Assembly (NCBI RefSeq): GCF_022230925.1 | Contig: NZ_JAKKFH010000012.1 | Location: 1 to 64,000 of the forward strand | Reading direction: 5' to 3' | Length of the DNA stretch: 64,000 nt | Source of the DNA: Micromonospora alfalfae | Lineage (GTDB): Bacteria; Actinomycetota; Actinomycetes; Mycobacteriales; Micromonosporaceae | Shown: in pieces, positions 53,784-63,128 of the stretch | How positions within the stretch are numbered: position 1 is the first letter of the stretch | Layout of the letters: every line of letters begins with the position of its first letter | Program-made: the position numbers and the translations under genes | The notes under the pieces: generated by a model | The model's input: only the letters and a program-made list of their open reading frames with translations | Databases searched by the model: none | Told to the model about the DNA's origin: nothing

Positions 53784-55343
53784 TCACCCGTTGAGCACGC
53801 TGCCCACCAGACCGTCCAGGGCGTCACCGGCCAGCAGAACGACCATGACGCTGATCGCCACCAGCAGCCCCAGAGCGGCGGCCAGGACGATCATCACCCG
53901 GGCGTTACTGGACCGCTCGGCCGGCGTGTCGGACCAGCCCTGGGCCAGGATGTGTCCGGTCAGCGAGCCGGAGGTCTCCACCGCGTTGGCGGGTATCGCG
54001 ACAGTGGTGAAGCCGGCGCCCTCGCCGTTGCCGTAGACGGTGCCGGCCAGGTCGGTACGACTGTCGTGCCGCCCACCACGGGCGCCGGCAGCGTCCCGTC
54101 CGGCGGAACCAGCCGGTGGGCCGCTCGGCGGCGAGGTCACGCGGGAGTTTCCGGTGTTCCCGTTTCCGGTGTTCCTGGTCGACGAGGGGGCCCCGGTGGT
54201 GGATGGTGGCCAGCTCGGCAGCGCTGGTGCGGGCACTACCGGCGGCGCGGAGGCGGGTGCCCCGGCCCATCCGGCACCGGACGTCGGGCGGGTCGCCCCA
54301 CCGGGGGACGCCCACCCGGCCGGTGGTGCGGAAACTGAAGCGCTGGCCCGTACGCCGGGCGTGTCGGACATCGCGGGCGGCGGCGGGAACGGCGGTGCCG
54401 GCATCGGGGCGGGCGGTGCCGGTGGCGCCGGCACCGGCGGACCGGGTGGCGGCAGCGGCGGGCTCGGGACGGGCGGCGTCGGCGGGCCGGGAATGGGCGG
54501 CACCGGCGAGGGCGGTGGGGTGGGCGGGCCCGGGACTGGTGGAACCGGACCGGGCGGCGGCGTGGGCCGAGGACCCGGCGTCGGCACCGGGCCGGGCGGG
54601 TACGGGCCAGGGGCCGGCGCGGGCTCCGGTTCCGGTGGCGGCGGCTGGGTCGGCCCGGGGCCGGGTGGCGTGGGGTCCGGCTCCGGCTCCGGAGTCGACG
54701 GCGTCGGAGGCTGGGCCGGCTCGGCACCCACCGGCGCGGCTCGATAGACGGCCGGCGTGCTCTCGCGACGGTCCGGGGTGCCCAGGGCGCTGGCAGTGCC
54801 CCGGCTGCTGCTCGGAACCGTGGCGCTGGCCCGGGCCGGGGTGGAGGAGTCGCTTCGCTGGCCCGGCAACGACACGTCGGCTGGGCTGGCCGAGCCTGTC
54901 GCACGGTAGGTGGTAGCGGTGACCGGAGCGCTGGCCGGCAGGTCACTGCGGAGAGCACCGGCGGTCACGACGCTGGCACGTGCGCGGACCGGTGCCGCAG
55001 CCGCGCTCTGGCGCTCGTCGCCGCCGGCGGATGCGTCGTCATCGGCCTCGGCGGCGTCCGCGACGTCCGTCGCAGTGCCGCTGCCGACCGGGTCGCTGCC
55101 GACTGGGTCGCTGCCGACTGGGTCGCTGCCGACTGGGCCGCTGACAGCGGAGGCGGCGTCGCCGTCAGTGGAGCCGGAGTCGGCCGAGCTGGTGGCAGTC
55201 GAGCTGGTGTCGCTGCCTGTCGAGCTGGTGGCAGCCGGGCTGGCGTCGCTGGCGGCCACCGGGTCGGCGTTGTCCGGCCCTGATGGGCCGGCCTGGTCGA
55301 CCACGGGGTCGACAGTCTCCACCGGATCTCTCTGCTCGGCCAT
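53784..55343 (-). CDS. proline-rich protein with C-terminal membrane anchor
   Basis: This protein of about 519 aa lacks a signal peptide. It is acidic and Ser/Asp-rich to about residue 120, with four PVGSD repeats near 72-90, then Pro-rich (about 215-320, long PxP runs) and Gly/Ser-rich. A single hydrophobic helix (about 482-507, VMIVLAAALGLLVAISVMVVLL) is followed by 12 residues. This is the layout of a tail-anchored or type II protein with a long cytosolic, or alternatively wall-spanning, arm. No catalytic domain is seen. It is read leftward after the NlpC/P60 gene (115 bp gap). The opposite strand also has an open frame, but codon bias favours this one. Confidence 0.65.
   Translation of the reverse strand: MAEQRDPVETVDPVVDQAGPSGPDNADPVAASDASPAATSSTGSDTSSTATSSADSGSTDGDAASAVSGPVGSDPVGSDPVGSDPVGSGTATDVADAAEADDDASAGGDERQSAAAAPVRARASVVTAGALRSDLPASAPVTATTYRATGSASPADVSLPGQRSDSSTPARASATVPSSSRGTASALGTPDRRESTPAVYRAAPVGAEPAQPPTPSTPEPEPDPTPPGPGPTQPPPPEPEPAPAPGPYPPGPVPTPGPRPTPPPGPVPPVPGPPTPPPSPVPPIPGPPTPPVPSPPLPPPGPPVPAPPAPPAPMPAPPFPPPPAMSDTPGVRASASVSAPPAGWASPGGATRPTSGAGWAGAPASAPPVVPAPALPSWPPSTTGAPSSTRNTGNGNTGNSRVTSPPSGPPAGSAGRDAAGARGGRHDSRTDLAGTVYGNGEGAGFTTVAIPANAVETSGSLTGHILAQGWSDTPAERSSNARVMIVLAAALGLLVAISVMVVLLAGDALDGLVGSVLNG
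55081..55141 (-). repeat. 15-bp repeat encoding PVGSD
   Basis: Four direct copies of a 15-nt unit (GACTGGGTCGCTGCC on the plus strand, the first slightly different) encode PVGSD in the proline-rich protein. Confidence 0.85.
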
Positions 55344-55457
55344 TTCCGCCCTCCGCGCCAATGCTCGCACCCGGACCCGTGACGTCGAGTCGGATGTGCC
55401 TGGTTGTCACGGTGCCACAGATCGTCCCGAGCGGACAGCCGGAGCGGTCGTGGCGGA

Positions 55458-57005
55458 TCAGCCCGTGGCGCTGGGGCTACCCGTCGCGCTGCTACTGCCC
55501 GTCGCGCTCGTGCTGGCCTTCGGCGTGGTCGTCGGAGACGCGCTGGTCGGCGCGTTGGTCGGTGCCGAGGGCGCTGTCGACGGAGTGTTGCTCGGGGTGT
55601 TCGACGGCTTCGGCGTCTTGCTGACGGATGGGGTGGGCGTCGGGGTGGTCGTCAGCGTCGGTGTGGGCGTGGGCGTCGGCTTGGTGGTCTTCGTGGGCGT
55701 CGGCGTGGGCGTCGGCTTGGTGGTCTTCGTGGGCGACGGGGTGGGCGTCGGCTTCGGGGTCGAGACCGGCGGGGTCGGGTTGGTCACGACCGGCGCCGGC
55801 ACCGCGCCGATCACCCGGGTGGCGGCGTACAGCCGGGACCAGCGGACGACGGAGATCTTGACGACGTCGCCAGTGGTGGGTGCCTGCACCATCTTGCCGT
55901 TGCCGATGTACATGCCGACGTGGTGGATCGTCGTCCAGCTGCTGCCCGAGGCGAAGAAGAGCAGGTCGCCGGGGAGCAGCGCGCTCTGCGGAACGGTGCG
56001 CCCCCGGGTGGCGGCGTACTGGTCGCGGGAGACCCGGGGCAGGTCGAAGTAGTCGGCGCCGGGGGACCGGTACGCCGCCCACATCAGGCCGGAGCAGTCG
56101 AACTGGTTCGGCCCCTCCTCGGACCACTTGTACGGGTCGCCGAGCTGGGCGAGCGCGTACCGGACCGCTGCCAGTGCCCGGGGGTGCGCGGCCATGCCGC
56201 TGATGCTCTGGTTGGAAACGTAGCCGGCGCCGATCTGCTGCTCGGCGGCTTCCTGCTGACGTTCGATCTCGATCAGCGCGGCGGCGTTGTCCCGGCGCAG
56301 CTTGAGCAGGCTCGCCTCGGCGGTGCGGAGCGCCGTCTCACCGGTGGTGAACTCCGCCTCGGCGGCGACGAGCAGATTCTTGGCGTCGGCGTGCTTCTGG
56401 TACGCGGCCTGCTCGCCGGCGCGGGCCCGGGACAGCTCCCCGGCCACCCCTGTGGTGCCGCCGTCGACCTTCTCGCCCCGGGTGATCGCCTGGAGGCGGC
56501 TGAGCCCACGGATGTCCTGGGCGAGTTCGCCCGGCGGCAGCGCGGCGGCGGCCTTGACGGCCTCGGCGGCGGCGGTGTCGGCCGTCTGCTGGGCCCGGAG
56601 CAGGGTGTCCTGCGCGGTCGCCAGCGCCTTGCCGGCCGCGTCGAGCTGCGCCTGGGCGTCGACGCGTTTCTGCCGCCTCACCAGCAGCTCCTCGCCGAGC
56701 GCCCCGACCTGGGCCTCCCCGGCGGAGATCGCGGTGGCCAGCGGACCGTTGCCGATGTTGACCACCGGAGGAACGGTCACGCCGGCGACCGGCGCGCCGC
56801 CGGGCAGCTGAAGCGAGCCGGTGACCGCCGGGCGCGAACCGGTGTCCGGCACCGTGGTCGGCACGCCGGGCTCCGCGTACGCGGGGGTGGCCAGCACGGC
56901 CGCGGCGATCGCGCCGAGCAGGGCGGCCCAGAGCTTCGGACGCAGGACCGGCGAGATCACCGGGCTCCGTCGTCGCTGCCGTCGCCCGCGCCCGCTGTAG
57001 ATCAT
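55458..57005 (-). CDS. secreted NlpC/P60 peptidoglycan hydrolase
   Basis: This protein of about 515 aa is exported by a signal peptide (about 1-44, ending ATPAYA). A long coiled-coil region (about 85-275, Ala/Glu/Gln-rich) is followed by an NlpC/P60 domain (about 282-395) with catalytic Cys304 (FDCSGLMW) and His in [10 protein letters not shown]. It resembles RipA/RipC-type D,L-endopeptidases that cut cell-wall stem peptides during division, autoinhibited by the coiled coil. A Pro/Thr/Lys-rich tail (about 410-515, [12 protein letters not shown] repeats) may span the wall. ATG 57005 has GGGGAG upstream. Confidence 0.9.
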   Translation of the reverse strand: MIYSGRGRRQRRRSPVISPVLRPKLWAALLGAIAAAVLATPAYAEPGVPTTVPDTGSRPAVTGSLQLPGGAPVAGVTVPPVVNIGNGPLATAISAGEAQVGALGEELLVRRQKRVDAQAQLDAAGKALATAQDTLLRAQQTADTAAAEAVKAAAALPPGELAQDIRGLSRLQAITRGEKVDGGTTGVAGELSRARAGEQAAYQKHADAKNLLVAAEAEFTTGETALRTAEASLLKLRRDNAAALIEIERQQEAAEQQIGAGYVSNQSISGMAAHPRALAAVRYALAQLGDPYKWSEEGPNQFDCSGLMWAAYRSPGADYFDLPRVSRDQYAATRGRTVPQSALLPGDLLFFASGSSWTTIHHVGMYIGNGKMVQAPTTGDVVKISVVRWSRLYAATRVIGAVPAPVVTNPTPPVSTPKPTPTPSPTKTTKPTPTPTPTKTTKPTPTPTPTLTTTPTPTPSVSKTPKPSNTPSNTPSTAPSAPTNAPTSASPTTTPKASTSATGSSSATGSPSATG

Positions 57006-57244
57006 GCCGCTCCCCGTCCAACCGCTCGTCGCCGCGCTCGGTGGGCGCGACCGCCGGGACGGTACCAGTGTGTGTGTTCCGCCCCACCTTGTTACTACCG
57101 CACCGCGCCACTCATGTCGATGCGTTGCCGGGTTACGGGAGGCTGAGAGTCTGGTGAAGTGGGTCGCTGCCGGCGACCGTGCCGCCGGGCCCGTCGGCAC
57201 CGCGACGTACGCTCGATCCGGACCGCAGGTGGAAGGGACGTGCC

Positions 57245-58414
57245 ATGGACGCCGGACTCAAGCGTGAGCTCGAAGCGAAGGTGTACGCCGGTGAGCGGCT
57301 GACCCGGGAGGACGGGGTCGCCCTCTACGAGAGCGACGACCTGACCTGGCTGGGACGGCTGGCGCACCACAAGCGCACCGAGCTGAACGGCGAGCGGGTG
57401 ATGTTCAACGTCAACCGGCACCTCAACCTGACCAACGTCTGTTCGGCGTCCTGTGCGTACTGCTCGTTCCAGCGCAAGCCGGGCGAGAAGGACGCGTACA
57501 CGATGCGCATCGACGAGGCGGTCCGCAAGGCCAAGGAGATGGAGGACGAGCAGCTCACCGAGTTGCACATCGTCAACGGCTTGCACCCCACGCTGCCCTG
57601 GCGTTACTACCCGAAGGTGCTGCGCGAGCTGAAGGCGGCGCTGCCGAACGTGAAGCTCAAGTGCTTCACGGCGACCGAGGTGCAGTGGTTCGAGAAGATC
57701 AGCGGCCTGAGCGCCGACGAGATCCTCGACGAGCTGATGGACGCCGGTCTGGAGTCGCTGACCGGTGGTGGCGCGGAGATCTTCGACTGGGAGGTCCGGC
57801 AGCACATCGTCGACCACGCCTGCCACTGGGAAGACTGGTCGCGCATCCACGCCCTGGCGCACAGCAAGGGCATGAAGACCCCGGCGACGATGCTGTACGG
57901 CCACATCGAGGAGCCCCGGCACCGCGTCGACCACGTGCTGCGGCTGCGCGAGTTGCAGGACGAGACCGGCGGCTTCGCTGTCTTCATTCCGCTGCGCTAC
58001 CAGCACGACTTCGTCGACTCGGCGGACGGCAAGATCCGCAACCGGATCCAGGCGCGCACCACGATGGCCTCGCCGGCCGAGTCGCTGAAGACGTTCGCCG
58101 TCTCCCGGCTGCTCTTCGACAACGTGCCGCACCTGAAGAACTTCTGGGTGATGCACGGGCTGTCGGTGGCCCAGCTCTCGTTGAACTTCGGCGTGGACGA
58201 CCTGGACGGCTCCGTCGTCGAATACAAGATCACCCACGACGCCGACTCGTACGGCACCCCGAACACGATGCACCGGGACGACCTGCTGCACCTGATCTGG
58301 GACGCCGGCTTCCAGCCCGTCGAGCGGGACACCCGCTACAACGTGGTCCGGGAGTACGACAAGGCCCCGTCGCTGGCCGAGCGGCGTGCCGAGCCGCAGC
58401 AGGTCTGGGCCTGA
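57245..58414 (+). CDS. mqnE: aminofutalosine synthase
   Basis: MqnE, 389 aa, is a radical SAM enzyme that joins SAM to 3-[(1-carboxyvinyl)oxy]benzoate to give aminofutalosine, the first futalosine-pathway step after MqnA. The cluster motif C-x3-C-x2-C is Cys66, Cys70 and Cys73 ([12 protein letters not shown]), with [15 protein letters not shown] and TMLYGHIE as further family marks. Its presence with ubiD, ubiA and ubiX in the window supports the futalosine route. The ATG at 57245 follows GGAAGG. It is divergent from the NlpC/P60 gene. Confidence 0.95.
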   Translation: MDAGLKRELEAKVYAGERLTREDGVALYESDDLTWLGRLAHHKRTELNGERVMFNVNRHLNLTNVCSASCAYCSFQRKPGEKDAYTMRIDEAVRKAKEMEDEQLTELHIVNGLHPTLPWRYYPKVLRELKAALPNVKLKCFTATEVQWFEKISGLSADEILDELMDAGLESLTGGGAEIFDWEVRQHIVDHACHWEDWSRIHALAHSKGMKTPATMLYGHIEEPRHRVDHVLRLRELQDETGGFAVFIPLRYQHDFVDSADGKIRNRIQARTTMASPAESLKTFAVSRLLFDNVPHLKNFWVMHGLSVAQLSLNFGVDDLDGSVVEYKITHDADSYGTPNTMHRDDLLHLIWDAGFQPVERDTRYNVVREYDKAPSLAERRAEPQQVWA

Positions 58415-58437
58415 GTCACCACGTACCCTCGCAGTCG

Positions 58438-58875
58438 ATGACCGAGCAACGAGGACCTGAGCAGCAGAGCGGGTTTCCCCGCCGGGACGCCGAGGGCCGC
58501 ATCCGTACCCTGGGCGATCTGCTCGGGGTGTGCCTGGCCGGCCTGGTCATCGGCGTGCTCGCGTTGGTGTTGTTCGACTGGGCGTTCGCCTCGATCGGCG
58601 CCGGCGACTTCGGGCACACGAATGGTTGGCTGGCGGTGATCCTGCCCGCCTGGCTGTTCTGGGACGACTTCCGGGCCTGGGAGTTCGGCGCGGCCCGGGT
58701 GGTGGCGGCGGTGGTCGCCGCTGCCGTCGGGGTGTTCGCCGGGCTGCTGATCGCCGGTCTGGGCGCGGGGTTGCCGCCGTTGCTCTCCGGCGCGTTGGCG
58801 GCGGGGGCGTTCACAGTGGCGTACGCGGCCCTCTGGTTCCCGGGTGTCCGCTGGCTGGCCCGCCGGACCGGCTGA
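58438..58875 (+). CDS. four-helix membrane protein, unknown function
   Basis: This 145-aa protein has a polar N-terminal 25 residues and four hydrophobic segments (about 29-50, 62-76, 84-108, 113-135). It is 23 bp after mqnE and 67 bp before a DUF4229 gene, so all three may be co-transcribed. No signature of a known family was recognised. In Streptomyces small membrane genes also follow mqnE, so a link to respiratory or membrane function is possible but unproven. Confidence 0.72.
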   Translation: MTEQRGPEQQSGFPRRDAEGRIRTLGDLLGVCLAGLVIGVLALVLFDWAFASIGAGDFGHTNGWLAVILPAWLFWDDFRAWEFGAARVVAAVVAAAVGVFAGLLIAGLGAGLPPLLSGALAAGAFTVAYAALWFPGVRWLARRTG

Positions 58876-58942
58876 CCACGACCGCCCGCCGGGCGGCTCG
58901 ACCCTTCCGCCGGCAGTGGCGGGCGACGGAGAGAACGGAGTG

Positions 58943-59248
58943 GTGCAGGTGAGCGCCGCGCTCAAGTACACGCTGGGCCGGATCGGGCTGTTCGTCGCCG
59001 TGCTGGCCGGCCTCTGGCTGATCGACATGAACGTGTTCCTGAAGCTGATGCTGGCGCTGGTGTTCTCCGCTGCGCTCTCCTTCTTCCTGCTGCGTGGTTG
59101 GCGGGACGAGATGGCCGGGGAGATCGCCGAAGCGGCCGAGCGTCGCCGCACCGAGAAGGAACGCCTCCGCTCCGCCCTGGCCGGCGAAGACCAAACCCCC
59201 ACCCCCACCCCTGACCCTCCCACCCAGGCCCCCGACTCCCCGCGTTGA
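58943..59248 (+). CDS. DUF4229 membrane protein
   Basis: This protein of about 101 aa has two adjacent membrane helices (about 8-24 and 27-47) with the DUF4229 pattern LKYTLGRIGLF and FFLLRGWRDEMA, followed by a charged helix. The last 16 residues are PTPTPDPPTQAP-type, encoded by a C-rich tract. Its stop codon (59246-59248) lies inside the 61-nt palindrome. I choose GTG 58943; other in-frame GTGs lie at 58940 and 58949. Function unknown. Confidence 0.78.
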   Translation: MQVSAALKYTLGRIGLFVAVLAGLWLIDMNVFLKLMLALVFSAALSFFLLRGWRDEMAGEIAEAAERRRTEKERLRSALAGEDQTPTPTPDPPTQAPDSPR

Positions 59249-59304
59249 TCATGAAGTTATTGCCACGACACGCCGAGTAGTCGGGCAATAACTTCATGAT
59301 CAAC
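59244..59304. repeat. 61-nt palindromic intergenic element, copy 2
   Basis: Perfect 21-nt arms (59244-59264 and 59284-59304) contain ATCATGAAGTTATTGCC and its complement around a 19-nt loop. The DUF4229 stop codon TGA (59246-59248) is in the left arm. The loop, read on the opposite strand, shares CGGCGTGTCG with the copy at 18481-18541, so the two are related beyond the arms. It separates convergent genes. Confidence 0.85.
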
Positions 59305-59321
59305 GGCGCTGGGCTGGTGGG

Positions 59322-60659
59322 CTACCAGTTGGTGGAGCCGGGGACCTTGGGCCAGGGCTTGGCGGTGGGCTTGATCAGGTACGCGATGCCGCCGGAGCCG
59401 CCGGAAACACCACCGCTGGCGTTGGTGCGCTTGGTGCGCAGCCAGATCTGCTCGAACTGCTCACGCTTGTAGACGTTGCGCACCACGTCGTTGCTGGACG
59501 AGGCCGGGTCGTTGACGATCACGTCGCCGTCGGCGGTGAAGCCGACCACCACGAAGAGGTGCCCGGAGGTGCCGTAGTTCGCCCCGTCCAGCTCACTGGC
59601 GAGGAAGGACTGGCTGGTCACGACGGGGATGCCGGCGGCGATGAAGCGCTCAACCTCGTCCAGTGAGTGCAGCCGGGTCACCCGACCCTCCAGCCCAGGG
59701 AAGCTGGCCGCGTACGCGGTGTTGAACGGCCAGTTGCCCGCGCCGTCGTACGCGTAGTCGTAGGTCATCCGGGCGGCGTGGTTGACGGTCGGGTCGGGGT
59801 AGGTCGGGTCCACCCAGGAGGTGTCGGCCGCCGACGGTTTGCGTCCCCAGTACTCGACCACCATCTCCGTCGAGGTGGGTGAGCACCATGCCTCGCCGCC
59901 GCCGTCGTACTCGGGGTAGTGCCCGGAGTGCACGTTCTGCGAGTAGCGCGGCACCGGCAGCTCCCGGCCCCAGGCGATGTGCCCGGCGCTCGGGGTCACT
60001 GTGAACCGGTCCGGCACCGTGGAGCTCATCGCGCCCAGCATCCGGACCACCGGGGCGGCGCTCTGCCCGGGTGCGCGGTAGAGGGTCAGCTTGAGCTGGT
60101 ACGACCGCAGCAGCACCCCGGCGGTGGCGTCGTCGATGCTGAAGGTGTCGGTCCAGATCGTCGACCAGGGGTCGCCCTGCCGGTTGACGCTGGTCCGCTT
60201 GATGTCGGTGTCGCCGGACGCCCAGCGACCCAGGACGTACCACGGGGTCTGGTCGCCGCTGGTGTAGCTGCCCTGCATCTCCACCTGGATCCAGGTGCCG
60301 GCGGGGGTCTCCGCGTTCCAGGAGGCGATCAGCTCGGTGGCGTCGAACCCGATCCGGGTCACCGGCGAGGTCCAGGTGCCGTACTCCCAGGTGCGGGTGG
60401 CGCCGGTGTGCGGGTCCGCGTACTCGGTGGTGCCGGCCGGGCTTGCCAGTGTGATGCCCGCTCGGGCGCCGGGCACGACGCGGGTGCCGGCCCGGCTGCC
60501 CCGGTGCCAGTCGGCGGGCCCGGACCAGTCCTGGTAGGTGATCTGCTCGTCGTGGGCGGGGGCGGGCGGGTGGGCCGCCAGCGCGGGCGCGGCGCTGGTG
60601 AGCAGGGCGAGCGTGGTGACGCCGGCGAGGGCGGCCGCGCGCAGGCGGGATCTGGCCAT
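59322..60659 (-). CDS. secreted C39-like cysteine peptidase
   Basis: This protein of about 445 aa has a signal peptide (about 1-29, LALLTSAAPALA) and a C-terminal peptidase C39-like domain (about 235-430): Cys259 in GEAWCSPTSTEMV, His in SGHLFVVVGF and Asp in VNDPASS. The N-terminal half (about 40-225) is a beta-rich domain with many Trp. Such proteins are secreted by actinomycetes, and no ABC transporter is fused, so the role is probably proteolysis outside the cell rather than bacteriocin processing. ATG 60659 is used. It is divergent from a secreted M14 peptidase gene. Confidence 0.85.
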   Translation of the reverse strand: MARSRLRAAALAGVTTLALLTSAAPALAAHPPAPAHDEQITYQDWSGPADWHRGSRAGTRVVPGARAGITLASPAGTTEYADPHTGATRTWEYGTWTSPVTRIGFDATELIASWNAETPAGTWIQVEMQGSYTSGDQTPWYVLGRWASGDTDIKRTSVNRQGDPWSTIWTDTFSIDDATAGVLLRSYQLKLTLYRAPGQSAAPVVRMLGAMSSTVPDRFTVTPSAGHIAWGRELPVPRYSQNVHSGHYPEYDGGGEAWCSPTSTEMVVEYWGRKPSAADTSWVDPTYPDPTVNHAARMTYDYAYDGAGNWPFNTAYAASFPGLEGRVTRLHSLDEVERFIAAGIPVVTSQSFLASELDGANYGTSGHLFVVVGFTADGDVIVNDPASSSNDVVRNVYKREQFEQIWLRTKRTNASGGVSGGSGGIAYLIKPTAKPWPKVPGSTNW

Positions 60660-60788
60660 GGGTGCTCCGCGGTGTCGAGGGGGCATCGTCGCTGGTCAGT
60701 TTTCCGCTTGGAGGGAAGTTTCGCCAGATGTTGACAGATGGAAAATCATTGCCGCCATGATGATCCGCCTGGGATGGCCAACGCAGCG

Positions 60789-60800
60789 ATCAATATTGAT
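60789..60800. promoter_or_regulatory. palindrome between divergent peptidase genes
   Basis: ATCAAT-ATTGAT is a perfect 12-bp palindrome in the 210-bp gap between two divergent secreted peptidase genes. It is also unusually AT-rich. It may be an operator common to both. No regulator gene is adjacent. Confidence 0.35.
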
Positions 60801-60869
60801 ATGACCATGTGACAGGTGGTGAAGTGTCCTTCACCGAGCGGGATCTCCCGCCCATCGAGGAGGTAGTCC

Positions 60870-62762
60870 ATGGCCCTCCGCACGCCCACCCCCCTCCGCC
60901 GTGTCCTGGTGCTCGCTGTCGTCACCGGGCTGGGCATCGTCACCGTCGCCGCCGGCCCGGTCACCGCCGGCCCGACCGCCGCCCGACCGGCACCGGACCG
61001 CACCGCTGAGCAGGTCGCCGCCGGCTACCGGGTGCTCGGGCCCCGGACCCTCGCCGACCGCAACGCGGTGGCCCGCACCGGAGCCGCCATCGACTACTCC
61101 GAACACGGCGTGCTGCACATCTCGGCCACCGCCGCCGAGGCCGCCGCGATCGGCAAGCTCGGCTTCCGGCTGGAACCGCTCGCCCCGCCGCCCAACGCCG
61201 AGCGCGGCGCCGGCGACTTCGGCGCGCTGGCCTTCCCGCCGGCCGACTCGAACTACCACGACTACGCGGAACTGACAGCCGTCGTGAACCAGGTCGTCGC
61301 GGACCATCCGGCGATCGCCCGCAAGATCAGCATCGGTTCGTCGTACGAGGGCCGCGACCTGATGGCGGTGAAGATCTCCGACAACGTCGGCACCGACGAG
61401 AACGAGCCGGAGATCCTGTTCAACTCCCAGCAGCACGCCCGCGAGCACCTGACCGTCGAGATGGCGATCTACCTGCTGAACCTCTTCACCGACGGCTACG
61501 GCAGCGACTCCCGGATCACCAACATCGTCAACGGCCGGGAGCTCTGGATCGTGCCGACTGTCAACCCGGACGGCAGCGAGTACGACATCGCCACCGGGTC
61601 GTACCGGTCCTGGCGCAAGAACCGGCAACCCAACAGTGGCTCGTCCAACGTCGGCACCGACCTGAACCGCAACTGGTCCTACAACTGGGGATGCTGCGGC
61701 GGCTCGTCCGGCAGCACCTCGTCGGAGACCTACCGGGGGCCGTCGGCGTTCTCCGCGCCGGAGACGCAGGCGCTGCGCAACTTCGTCAACGGCCGGGTGG
61801 TCGGCGGTGTGCAGCAGATCAAGGCGAACATCGACTTCCACACGTACTCGCAGCTGGTGCTCTGGCCCTACGGCTACACCACGGCGAACACCGCGACCGG
61901 GATGAACGCGGACCAGTACAACACCTTCGCCACCATCGGTCAGCAGATGGCCGCAACCAACGGCTACACGCCGGAACAGTCCAGCGATCTCTACATCACC
62001 GACGGAGACAGCCTCGACTGGATGTGGGCCACCCACAACATCTGGGCGTACACGTTCGAGATGTACCCGGGCTCGTCCGGTGGCGGCGGCTTCTACCCGC
62101 CCGACGAGGTGATCCCGGCGCAGACCTCGCGTAACCGCGAGGCGGTGCTGATCCTCAGCGAGTACGCCGACTGCCCGTACCGGGCCATCGGCAAGCAGTC
62201 GCAGTACTGCGGCGGCGGTGGCGGCACCACTGTCTGGTCGGACACCTTCGAGACCGCCACCGGCTGGACCATCAACCCGGCCGGCACCGACACCGCCACG
62301 GTTGGCGCGTTCGAGCGGGGCGCCGCCCAGGCGACCACGTCCTCCGGGGCCAAGCAGCTCACCCCGTACGCCGGGTCCAACGACCTGGTCACCGGCCGGC
62401 TCGCCGGCTCGGCGGCCGGTGACTACGACCTGGACGGCGGCGTGACCAGCGCCCGGTCACCGGCGGTGACCCTGCCGTCCTCCGGCACGCTGACCCTCTC
62501 GCTCGCCTGGTACCTGGCGCACGGCTCGAACGCGTCGTCGGCGGACTACCTGCGGGTGAGCGTGGTGCACAACGGCGGCACCACAGCGCTGCTCACCCAG
62601 GCCGGCGCGGCCAGCAACCGCAACGGGAGTTGGGCGGTCGCCAACCTCAACCTCACCCCGTACGCCGGCCAGTCGGTCCGCGTGCTCGTCGAGGCGGCGG
62701 ACGCGTCCGGAGCCAGCCTCGTGGAGGCGGCTGTGGACAACGTCACCATCACGTCCTCCTGA
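60870..62762 (+). CDS. secreted M14 zinc carboxypeptidase
   Basis: This 630-aa protein has a signal peptide (about 1-34) and an M14 carboxypeptidase domain of the carboxypeptidase T type (about 125-435). The zinc ligands are His189 and Glu192 (QQHAREHL) and His324 (IDFHTYSQL); the catalytic Glu is Glu397 (TFEMYPG). A C-terminal beta domain (about 450-630; [21 protein letters not shown]) probably binds substrate or the surface. Secretion and a strong ribosome site (GAGGAGG, 6 nt before ATG) suggest nutrient scavenging. A hairpin terminator follows. It is probably co-regulated with the divergent C39-like gene. Confidence 0.93.
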   Translation: MALRTPTPLRRVLVLAVVTGLGIVTVAAGPVTAGPTAARPAPDRTAEQVAAGYRVLGPRTLADRNAVARTGAAIDYSEHGVLHISATAAEAAAIGKLGFRLEPLAPPPNAERGAGDFGALAFPPADSNYHDYAELTAVVNQVVADHPAIARKISIGSSYEGRDLMAVKISDNVGTDENEPEILFNSQQHAREHLTVEMAIYLLNLFTDGYGSDSRITNIVNGRELWIVPTVNPDGSEYDIATGSYRSWRKNRQPNSGSSNVGTDLNRNWSYNWGCCGGSSGSTSSETYRGPSAFSAPETQALRNFVNGRVVGGVQQIKANIDFHTYSQLVLWPYGYTTANTATGMNADQYNTFATIGQQMAATNGYTPEQSSDLYITDGDSLDWMWATHNIWAYTFEMYPGSSGGGGFYPPDEVIPAQTSRNREAVLILSEYADCPYRAIGKQSQYCGGGGGTTVWSDTFETATGWTINPAGTDTATVGAFERGAAQATTSSGAKQLTPYAGSNDLVTGRLAGSAAGDYDLDGGVTSARSPAVTLPSSGTLTLSLAWYLAHGSNASSADYLRVSVVHNGGTTALLTQAGAASNRNGSWAVANLNLTPYAGQSVRVLVEAADASGASLVEAAVDNVTITSS

Positions 62763-62765
62763 TCG

Positions 62766-62800
62766 GGTGGGGCCCCGTCCCGCCCCGGCGGGGCCCCACC
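62766..62800 (+). terminator. GC-rich hairpin after M14 peptidase gene
   Basis: A 12-bp stem beginning GGTGGGGCCCCG pairs with its complement across an 11-nt loop, 4 bp after the peptidase stop codon. It precedes the cobalamin riboswitch and would insulate it. Confidence 0.68.
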
Positions 62801-62904
62801 ACCCGCTCGGAAACCTCTGGATCTCGGACATAAGCCTCCCCCGCCCGGTGTGGTGCGGGTGTCCGAGGCATCGACGGCCACCGACCGGCCCTTGATCGAT
62901 CCGA

Positions 62905-63084
62905 CATCTCCTGGCGGTGCGCTACCGTCTTACCGACCAGTCCGCAGCGAAGCCGGTGCTCATCCCGGCGCTGTCCCGCAACTGTGATGCCCCACCGCCA
63001 GGTGGGGACGAGCCAGGTCGCCTACGGATCGGTCGCGAAACGCGCTCTCGAGGAAGGGCGCCTCGTGGGCGGGCGTCGAAAGTC
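62905..63084 (+). promoter_or_regulatory. cobalamin riboswitch
   Basis: The conserved core is plain: GAAGCCGGTG (62950-62959), CCCGGCGCTGTCCCGCAACTG, then GATGCC, and GAGCCAGGTCGCCTACGG after a CCCCACC-GGTGGGG stem. This is the B12-box arrangement of Cobalamin-class riboswitches, which bind adenosyl- or methylcobalamin and shut off downstream genes. Outer limits are approximate. The regulated gene is a BtuF-like lipoprotein gene starting at 63129. No open frame with a product crosses it. Confidence 0.9.
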
Positions 63085-63123
63085 CCTGTCGGCGAAGCAC
63101 CACACTCCTCGACCGACAGGAGG
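63085..63123 (+). promoter_or_regulatory. riboswitch expression platform (SD hairpin)
   Basis: CCTGTCGG (63085-63092) pairs exactly with CCGACAGG (63113-63120), and the ribosome site CAGGAGG (63117-63123) begins in the 3' strand of that stem. Formation of the hairpin would hide part of the Shine-Dalgarno sequence, so control is likely to be at translation. No terminator-like U-tract follows. Confidence 0.65.
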
Positions 63124-63128
63124 CCCCC

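Noticed and set aside
54040-54747. Plus-strand Gly-rich frame opposite the proline-rich gene
   Set aside because: Gly-rich on one strand mirrors Pro-rich on the other. The minus-strand frame is longer, has a sensible start and ends in a good membrane helix.
57130-57200. GGCTGAGAGT before mqnE looked like a TPP riboswitch fragment
   Set aside because: The other conserved blocks (ACCTGAT and the GCGNAGGGA end) are missing, and mqnE is not a thiamine gene.
57006-57244. Possible c-di-AMP (ydaO-type) riboswitch before the NlpC/P60 gene
   Set aside because: Such riboswitches precede related hydrolases in actinomycetes, but I could not identify the conserved core on the minus strand.
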